DNA from: Candidatus Woesearchaeota archaeon
GTDB lineage: Archaea; Nanobdellota; Nanobdellia; Woesearchaeales; GW2011-AR4
Assembly: GCA_016187465.1 (NCBI GenBank)
Contig: JACPJQ010000005.1
Span: forward strand, 99,183-163,182
Direction of reading: 5' to 3'
DNA length: 64,000 nucleotides
Numbering within the stretch: the stretch's first letter is position 1; every line of letters begins with the position of its first letter. Both the position numbers and the translations under genes were made by a program. Of this stretch, positions 58,527 through 64,000 are shown in pieces. The notes below the pieces were generated by a model, which worked only from the letters and a program-made list of their open reading frames with translations, did not search any database and was not told where the DNA came from.

Positions 58527-60457
58527 TATGATTTCAGTTCCGGCATTGGCACTCTCTTTGAGTACGATTTTAGCCCGGACAGGAATAAAAATCTCTCGTC
58601 ATCGGTTGCAGGCCCCTGCTCAATCACATGAAACACTATTTCATTTGCATTTATTAAATCATTCTTGCTGACTTTCCAGTCTCCTGAATAGCCTCCAACT
58701 ATATTTTCTTCGTCTGACACGTAAATAGTGACTTCGTAAGCTGCATCTTTGCCGTTAGCTATATTAATTGCTGAATCCGCTTCTTTTGGATAGAGGGCAA
58801 AGCTTTCAAATCCGATGTCTTTTCCTTTAATTAAGATCGAGGCTTCTTCGCCTGAATCAAGCTCCATTGATGCACCGGGGTTCGAAAGCAGATGTTTTAC
58901 AACCTTGTAATTTTGGAATTCCTTGACTGGGTTTAATGCCAAAACGTATGACTTTCCGTCAGTATCTGTCTGGATGAACATCTTTGCATCTTCAAATCCT
59001 CTTTTTGAGCCTTTTATGATTCCGTTTACGCAATACGGCAGCCTTTTTGTAATGCCGGCTGCCGCTCCCAGGCTGAGCCAGTTGCTCTGCCCCAGGCTGC
59101 AGTAATACCTGCCGCAAATGAATGTCAGATTCACGTCACGCATATCTTCTGTCGTAGCATTATCCACCGTGAATATTGTTGCCTCATTCCGCACTGCACT
59201 GCAAAATTCATCAGACGGCAGATCAGCTTCAGTTTCAAATAAGGCTGTTCCGGATTTGAGCCTGTTGGGCTGGTTGTGGTCAATTGACACTTTAAACGGG
59301 AAGCTGAACTGGTAAGCCCTGTTATTTTTTGTTTCCTGGTCAAATATAGTTACTAGGGCAGGATATGATATATCATAAGTGAAGTGCCATATCTGCAGGC
59401 AGAAAAATGAGAGCATGTCATTTCCTCTTTGCGCGTTGCTCCTTAAAATGCCGTTTTCGCTTGGCCTTGCGTAGATGCTGAACGGCCAGTTTTCATAAGC
59501 AAAGGAAACTTTCATATTCCTGTATTTGCTATTTGCATTTGGATCAATATCCCAAACATAATGCTGCTGGTAGTACGTTCCTGCATAGGTATTTTTGCCT
59601 TGGGGATTCGGAACATAAATATTTTGGTTGTAGTCAGTTCCCATTATTTTTATGTAAGGAAGGTTTACCCTCACTAAAGTCTTTAGTTTGTCTTTTATGC
59701 TGCTTAACTGCCACAATTTTGTTGTGCACGTAGCCTCTATGTCTGTTGTCGGGATATCAACATCCATCGAATAAAGGTCTATTGTTCTTCTTTCAAGGAA
59801 ATAATCTTTGTTTTCCCTTTCCATTATTAATTTTGCAAGCTCGTATACTTTCTTGAGCCTTACTGGAACAGTATAGCTGAATTTCTCCCTCAATGCCTTA
59901 AAATTTCCATTTTTTGCGATTATTTCGAGAGGGTAGTTTAACTCTGCAGATACATCCTCTTCATTGAATTTAACGCTGGCAATTGCCTGCCTCAGCTCGT
60001 TTATCTCAAATCTTCCTGCAAAAGGCTCAAAATTGTTGATGCAGTTGCCAAGTTCGGATTCTATATGGGTTTCAAGCTGCTGCTTTATGAAATCCTCCGT
60101 GGGGACCGCTTCAATGCCGTTATGCCACCAGTATGGTATTCTAAATCCGGATTTCGGGAAAGTTGACAAGTAAGCCCTTTGATCATTGCCTATCCTTTCC
60201 GGAATATTTATGTAGCCGCCGCTCAGCCCTATTCTTTCCAATCCGTCTTCTGCAATGCTTTTTATGCAGTTCTCAACATATGACTTTACAGGAACTATTT
60301 CCGGAGGCACCACATCAACCTCTTTCTCAAAAAATTGTGTTTGATAAAGGAAATAAAGCAGGCCTGCAAGCACGATGATCAATGAGATGACTATGAATAT
60401 GGCTGCCTGCCCTCTTGAATCCAATAGTATAACCTTACCTCTTTTTTTTAATTGCAT
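58526..60457 (-). CDS. pilin-like/TadE-like N-terminus surface protein (643 residues)
   Basis: The N-terminus has a basic leader and KKRGKVILLDSRGQAAIFIV, then a 20-residue hydrophobic helix (about 18-40). The RGQAAIF motif is like class-III/TadE-type pilin or archaeal pilin-like proteins. The rest is a large extracellular beta-rich domain with few Cys pairs. It is upstream of, and co-directed with, the giant fibronectin-type gene, so the two probably build one surface structure. Family membership beyond the leader is uncertain. Confidence 0.6.
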   Translation of the reverse strand: MQLKKRGKVILLDSRGQAAIFIVISLIIVLAGLLYFLYQTQFFEKEVDVVPPEIVPVKSYVENCIKSIAEDGLERIGLSGGYINIPERIGNDQRAYLSTFPKSGFRIPYWWHNGIEAVPTEDFIKQQLETHIESELGNCINNFEPFAGRFEINELRQAIASVKFNEEDVSAELNYPLEIIAKNGNFKALREKFSYTVPVRLKKVYELAKLIMERENKDYFLERRTIDLYSMDVDIPTTDIEATCTTKLWQLSSIKDKLKTLVRVNLPYIKIMGTDYNQNIYVPNPQGKNTYAGTYYQQHYVWDIDPNANSKYRNMKVSFAYENWPFSIYARPSENGILRSNAQRGNDMLSFFCLQIWHFTYDISYPALVTIFDQETKNNRAYQFSFPFKVSIDHNQPNRLKSGTALFETEADLPSDEFCSAVRNEATIFTVDNATTEDMRDVNLTFICGRYYCSLGQSNWLSLGAAAGITKRLPYCVNGIIKGSKRGFEDAKMFIQTDTDGKSYVLALNPVKEFQNYKVVKHLLSNPGASMELDSGEEASILIKGKDIGFESFALYPKEADSAINIANGKDAAYEVTIYVSDEENIVGGYSGDWKVSKNDLINANEIVFHVIEQGPATDDERFLFLSGLKSYSKRVPMPELKS

Positions 60458-60634
60458 TTTATGTTATTTTTGATTTATTTCAATATTATGTTTAGTGTTG
60501 TTTTTGTTGATGTGAATTTTATGCATTTGTTAATTTTAATTTTCTTGAATGACACATTAAATTATTTTTGCAATTCAATTTCAACAATCCCGATTTTATT
60601 GAATTTTAGTTGATGTTCAATCGTAGTTGTGTTT
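60458..60634. other. gap with promoter region and repeat
   Basis: AT-rich. TTGATGTTCAATCGTAGTTG (60610-60629) is a partial copy of the repeat at 7153 and 58500. No gene seen. Confidence 0.35.
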
Positions 60635-60790
60635 TTATTTAGGCTTTTTGCCCAGCGCCTTCAAATCAATTTTATTCAAATCTATCTCTACATAATCTTT
60701 TTCAGTCAGGCTCAGCACTTTTACTATGTCGGAAGGCACCCTAACAACCAATCCGCCGCTTGTCTTTATCAGCTTTTTTGTGTATCTCAT
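60635..60790 (-). CDS. AbrB/SpoVT-type DNA-binding protein, 51 residues
   Basis: MRYTKKLIKTSGGLVVRVPS and then DIVKVLSLTEKDYVEIDLNK form the swapped-hairpin AbrB fold, nearly the whole protein. It is probably an antitoxin-type regulator, but no toxin gene adjoins it on this strand. A second AbrB gene, divergent at 60987, belongs to a VapBC pair. The 196 bp between are extremely AT-rich. Confidence 0.75.
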   Translation of the reverse strand: MRYTKKLIKTSGGLVVRVPSDIVKVLSLTEKDYVEIDLNKIDLKALGKKPK

Positions 60791-60926
60791 ATATGAAATA
60801 TATTTATTTTATATATGTTTTAATATTGAAAAGCATAGATTTATATATAAATTATATATGTTATTTATAAAGATTTTGGTTTGAATCTGGAAATTTTTTC
60901 AATACAATGGAATAGAAAAGTTTAAA

Positions 60927-60958
60927 TATAACTTATAATTAACTTTTAATATAACTTA
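60927..60958 (+). promoter_or_regulatory. TATA region with TATAACTTA direct repeat
   Basis: TATAACTTA occurs at 60927-60935 and 60950-60958. The first follows TTTAAATATA (60921-60930), a TATA box. They precede the AbrB-type antitoxin at 60987 and suit self-regulation. Confidence 0.4.
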
Positions 60959-60986
60959 CTATATAACAAAAGTAAAGGTAACTGGC

Positions 60987-61205
60987 ATGGCAATCGTGAA
61001 GAAATGGGGAAGCTCGATGGCGGTCATACTGCCGAAGGAAATAATAAAAAATCAAGGCATAAATGAAGGCGATGAAATAGTGGTAAACATATTCAAGAGG
61101 GGCAATTTAGAAGATGTTTTTGGAAAATTGAAAACAAAAATGTCTGGACAGCAATTTAAGGATTTAGCAAGAAAAGGCTGGAAAAGCTCTTCAGACAAAG
61201 ATTGA
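60987..61205 (+). CDS. vapB: AbrB-type antitoxin of a VapBC pair
   Basis: 72 residues. The N-terminal AbrB hairpin is MAIVKKWGSSMAVILPKEII and the C-terminal toxin-binding part is helical (FGKLKTKMSGQQFKDLARKG). It starts at ATG after GTAAAGGTAA and precedes the PIN gene by 13 bp. Confidence 0.88.
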   Translation: MAIVKKWGSSMAVILPKEIIKNQGINEGDEIVVNIFKRGNLEDVFGKLKTKMSGQQFKDLARKGWKSSSDKD

Positions 61206-61218
61206 CATAGGCGGAATC

Positions 61219-61596
61219 ATGGAGGAAACCAGGGTATTTTTTTACGATACTTATGCTATTTTTGAGATTGCAAAAGGCAATGAAAACTATTCTGATTATA
61301 TAACTGATGTAGGTATTGTTACCACCAAACTTAATCTAATGGAACTTTACTATAGGTTGTTTGTAACTTTCGGCATTGAGAAAGCAGAGTTGTTTTATAA
61401 CAAATACCGTCAGTTTTCATTTGATATAGATGATGATGTAATTAAAAAAGCAATGCTGTTTAAGGCTCAGCATAAAAAAAAAGACTTGAGTTACATAGAT
61501 TGCGTCGGGTATACATTTGCTAATGAAAAGAAGATTAAATTTTTAACAGGAGATAGGCAATTTAGGGATATGAGTAATGTTGAATTTGTCAAGTGA
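61219..61596 (+). CDS. vapC: VapC-like PIN-domain toxin
   Basis: 125 residues. FFYDTYAIFEIAKG carries the first Asp, TTKLNLMELYYRLF the Glu, KDLSYIDCVGYTFAN the next Asp, and FLTGDRQFRDM the last. It is a complete PIN ribonuclease paired with the AbrB-type antitoxin just upstream. Its stop is 2 bp from the stop of a convergent membrane-protein gene. Confidence 0.88.
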   Translation: MEETRVFFYDTYAIFEIAKGNENYSDYITDVGIVTTKLNLMELYYRLFVTFGIEKAELFYNKYRQFSFDIDDDVIKKAMLFKAQHKKKDLSYIDCVGYTFANEKKIKFLTGDRQFRDMSNVEFVK

Positions 61597-61598
61597 TT

Positions 61599-62363
61599 CT
61601 ACTTTAAATCCTTGACCTCCAAAACCAGTGTAGAAGCGTAATACCTCACAATAGCAAGATAAAGAATAACAAGCAATCCTGTCAGAATTGATGAATTTTG
61701 GAATTTTAACAGATTGCCAAGCCTTAGAATTATAAATAATAACATAAATATAACTGCGTAAGGCAGCAAAAACATATGAATCTTTAAAATATTCAGCTTG
61801 ATTGCGTCAGTTATAGACTTTAATTTCTGCCCCTTCATAAAAATCGTGTAAAGCGTGTTTGTAAAGTATATTCCCAATATTATTGTGATAATCATGAACA
61901 TTGGAGCCGAGCGTGGCTCTATAAGCAGCGAAATAAGGATAACAATCACAAACCAAAAGCCCATCCATATAAAATTCAGGCCGAAAAATCTTGAAATCAG
62001 ATTGATATTAATCTTTGTATTCGTGGTTTTTGCCCATATGATGCCTTTCAATATGCTCGCCAGGAATATGATGGCGACCAAAAGCAGAATGAATGACCCG
62101 ATTATTAAATAATAGAACAGTTTGGCTTCGCTTATTAGTCGCTGCGCCCCGTCATACCCTAATGAAACTATGTCTGTCGGGATATTAAAAGAAAAAATCT
62201 TAGTTTGTATTCGCTGGAACCAGGCTATAGCAAGAAAGCCAGACAGAAGATAGAACAAAGTATCCAATATTACAATCAAAATGATGTTCAAATTGATTTT
62301 TTTTATTGAAGATGTCAATACTTGATTGTTCCAGTCGAGGAAATTTGGCGTGAGTTGTTTCAT
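61599..62363 (-). CDS. six-helix membrane protein
   Basis: 254 residues with hydrophobic segments at about 26-48, 84-108, 128-155, 156-175, 194-215 and 225-245. The pattern is like that at 50920-51750, and both lie downstream of surface or toxin genes. HicAB follow on its 5' side at 1 bp, so it may be in their transcript. Function unknown. Confidence 0.6.
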   Translation of the reverse strand: MKQLTPNFLDWNNQVLTSSIKKINLNIILIVILDTLFYLLSGFLAIAWFQRIQTKIFSFNIPTDIVSLGYDGAQRLISEAKLFYYLIIGSFILLLVAIIFLASILKGIIWAKTTNTKININLISRFFGLNFIWMGFWFVIVILISLLIEPRSAPMFMIITIILGIYFTNTLYTIFMKGQKLKSITDAIKLNILKIHMFLLPYAVIFMLLFIILRLGNLLKFQNSSILTGLLVILYLAIVRYYASTLVLEVKDLK

Positions 62364-62364
62364 T

Positions 62365-62598
62365 TTAAACTTTTCTTCTTAATTTTTCATAATCTTCCCT
62401 GCTGATTTTAATCTGTTTTAGTATTTCAATCAACAGGCCTTTGCCAAGCTCTTCATCTCCATGAACAGGCACAATTGTTTTTCTTCCGTCAGAATGCGCG
62501 TATCTTGCATGGCTGCCAACATGGTGGATTTTCTCAAAACCAAGTTTTTCCAATAATTTGCATAGTTTTCTACCAGAAATGGGCACTAACTTTGCCAT
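62365..62598 (-). CDS. hicA: HicA-type mRNA interferase toxin
   Basis: 77 residues. The HicA double-stranded-RNA-binding-like fold is seen in ISGRKLCKLLEKLGFEKIHH, GSHARYAHSDGRKTIVPVHG with the catalytic His (VGSHARY) and ILKQIKISREDYEKLR. It immediately follows HicB with no gap. Confidence 0.9.
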   Translation of the reverse strand: MAKLVPISGRKLCKLLEKLGFEKIHHVGSHARYAHSDGRKTIVPVHGDEELGKGLLIEILKQIKISREDYEKLRRKV

Positions 62599-62823
62599 TC
62601 ATAAATTAACCTCTACCTGCTGCAGCCCGATAAACTTCATTTGATGATGTTCTTCCTTATCAGCTTCCAAACAGACCTGTATGGCCTCCTTAATCCTGTC
62701 CATAGCTTGCGGTATAGTTTTGCCTTGTGTATAGCAGCCAGCTATATCTGGAACTTTAGCTACATAGATTCCATCTTCATCTTGCTCTATAAGCACCGTA
62801 AAATTCATGACCTTCTTTTGCAT
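62599..62823 (-). CDS. hicB: HicB-type antitoxin
   Basis: 74 residues. The degenerate RNase-H-like HicB fold is in FTVLIEQDEDGIYVAKVPDI and AGCYTQGKTIPQAMDRIKEA. It lacks a C-terminal DNA-binding domain. Translation may start at 62823 or at an ATG at 62808. It abuts hicA. Confidence 0.9.
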   Translation of the reverse strand: MQKKVMNFTVLIEQDEDGIYVAKVPDIAGCYTQGKTIPQAMDRIKEAIQVCLEADKEEHHQMKFIGLQQVEVNL

Positions 62824-62862
62824 ATAAACAACCTTGCTGATATTATATATAAAACTTTCTTA

Positions 62863-64000
62863 TCAAAAATCATTGATATCGTTTCCCGGACTGCTGCCGC
62901 CCCCTCCTGTACCCGAAGTCTTTGCTGATATTGGTATTGCTTCTCCGGAGCCTTCAATTATTTTGTTGCACAATTCATTGCCATCTATGCTCCACTTGAA
63001 CGGCACTTTGTCAAAGGTTATGCAGACTTTGCTGTACAAGAAATTGCTGTCCTGCACTATGGCGCTGCTGCCTACCCTGCCAAAAGTGTCTCCTCTTTCT
63101 ATCTTTATGTTATTCCTGAAAACCCTTGCCGTATTCTGCCCTTTCAAGACAATGTTTATGCTCATTTCTTCCGGCGCTCTTGGATCTTTTTTAAAGTCGC
63201 CGTTCCTTACGTTGAAAGTTATCTTGTATATGAACTCAGTTCCGTCCAATCCGCTTATTGGCTTTGTCCTTGTAGCTTCGACATGTGCTCCTACCTGCGC
63301 CAATCCCTGCGGCGTTTCGGCATAAGCAATTCCATTGTCTTCTCCGTCTATATACTGGCTGCACAATCCGCTGCTCCAGTACTCAGTTCCCAAGTATAAC
63401 GTTGCAAATATCCTGTCAACAGAATCGCGCCATGTTAGCAAAGAATATTCGTCAAAGAATAATGTCGCATAATATCCCAGGCCCCTGAATTCCGTGAAAA
63501 CTCGCTCTACTTGGGCGAAGAACCTTTGAGATGAAGCTTGCTCAAATGTAGAAGTACCCTTACTTTCTCTTTCTTTGTTGAGATTGGATATAACTGCTGA
63601 TAAATCTGGCGTTAATACTACTTCTTTCCCATTTTGGTCCAGTATTTTCGCACCGCCAAGGCCAAATGGCAAGCCAAAACCACTAACTGCATCAATGTAG
63701 CAATTACTGCAATCTCGACCATTTAAAGAAAACATACCTTTAAATTGTCCATCTTGGACGGGCTCTTTTGAGATAGTGTATGTAGCACCTAGTATTACAA
63801 TTTCAATGGAATTCGTATTCTTATAGTTGCCTGTAACTAATTCTCCCTTTATTTTCTGTTGTATTTGTGTAACTACCAGTTCTCCTTTGTCATTTCTTTC
63901 TTTAACAACCGCACTTGCACCTTCTTCTAACACAGGTTTATTATCAACTAATTTCACAATTCCTTCATATTCTGTAATAATTCCATTCAAGCCAACTTGT
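62863..64000 (-). CDS. C-terminal part of a large secreted protein (partial)
   Basis: The frame is open to the window edge, so the 5' end is missing. The 379 visible residues are beta-rich, with cysteines (RDCSNCYID, GLCSQYIDG) and aromatic-rich patches. They end in a Gly/Ser-rich tail (SGTGGGGSSPGNDINDF). Composition and orientation match the surface proteins encoded at 51752-60457, so it probably belongs to the same surface locus. No catalytic motif is seen. Convergence is not an issue, since hicB lies downstream on the same strand. Confidence 0.65.
   Translation of the reverse strand, partial: QVGLNGIITEYEGIVKLVDNKPVLEEGASAVVKERNDKGELVVTQIQQKIKGELVTGNYKNTNSIEIVILGATYTISKEPVQDGQFKGMFSLNGRDCSNCYIDAVSGFGLPFGLGGAKILDQNGKEVVLTPDLSAVISNLNKERESKGTSTFEQASSQRFFAQVERVFTEFRGLGYYATLFFDEYSLLTWRDSVDRIFATLYLGTEYWSSGLCSQYIDGEDNGIAYAETPQGLAQVGAHVEATRTKPISGLDGTEFIYKITFNVRNGDFKKDPRAPEEMSINIVLKGQNTARVFRNNIKIERGDTFGRVGSSAIVQDSNFLYSKVCITFDKVPFKWSIDGNELCNKIIEGSGEAIPISAKTSGTGGGGSSPGNDINDF

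Overview
The window is AT-rich, gene-dense and almost certainly archaeal, most likely from a DPANN lineage of the Woesearchaeota/Pacearchaeota type. This lineage call is inferred from gene content, not from a marker tree. Supporting signs are a tRNA-Ala whose two introns fold as bulge-helix-bulge motifs, archaeal TATA boxes (TTTAAATATAAG, TTTATATA), an archaeal aspartate carbamoyltransferase regulatory subunit, DUF217-type VapB and many PIN, AbrB and HicAB modules. Very large secreted repeat proteins point the same way. No rRNA, CRISPR array or replication origin was seen.

Layout. 1-4.1 kb: a zinc-ribbon fragment, an RnfD/NqrB-like membrane protein, dihydrofolate reductase and thymidylate synthase, a cupin and a thioredoxin-like protein. 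4.1-11.7 kb: lipoate and pyruvate dehydrogenase functions (lipA, E1 alpha, E1 beta, E2, lipoate ligase) with a PIN toxin locus; no E3 gene is in the window. 11.7-20.3 kb: an accessory region with a four-gene putative DNA-modification/defence operon (ribbon-helix-helix regulator, N6-adenine methylase, PD-(D/E)XK-like nuclease, DUF262/DUF1524 GmrSD-like endonuclease) and damaged genes at its edge. 20.3-27.7 kb: secreted and lipid-anchored proteins, including a frameshifted zinc-dependent phospholipase C-like protein with FG-GAP repeats. 28-31 kb: a winged-helix/exonuclease pair sharing an operator and an IS4-superfamily transposase. 31.3-34.8 kb: a minus-strand operon with a double-intron tRNA-Ala inserted between a LOG-like gene and a methyltransferase-kinase fusion.

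35.7-43.7 kb: de novo pyrimidine synthesis (pyrB, pyrI, pyrD, pyrK, pyrC, pyrE, pyrF, all minus strand). It contains a bacterial-type sigma-70/ECF-like gene translationally linked to pyrK. 44-46.3 kb: a broken CBS-domain gene, a DUF4258/AbrB toxin-antitoxin pair and a response-regulator remnant. 46.3-51.8 kb: a double nucleotidyltransferase-domain protein and a cluster of unknown genes behind a duplicated promoter. 51.8-64 kb: cell-surface or pilus-like proteins (a 2238-residue fibronectin-type protein, a 643-residue pilin-like protein, a further partial secreted protein) interleaved with AbrB, VapBC and HicAB modules.

The intergenic DNA is not empty. Two families of structured repeats recur: hairpin arrays downstream of genes, and 75-105-bp two-stem elements with covarying stems. 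A third conserved block precedes dfrA, pyrF and pyrK. The strongest candidates for something undescribed are the sigma factor inside the pyrimidine operon, the tRNA with a 12-nt T-loop intron lying 1 nt from the next start codon, the methylase/nuclease/GmrSD cassette, and the structured repeats.
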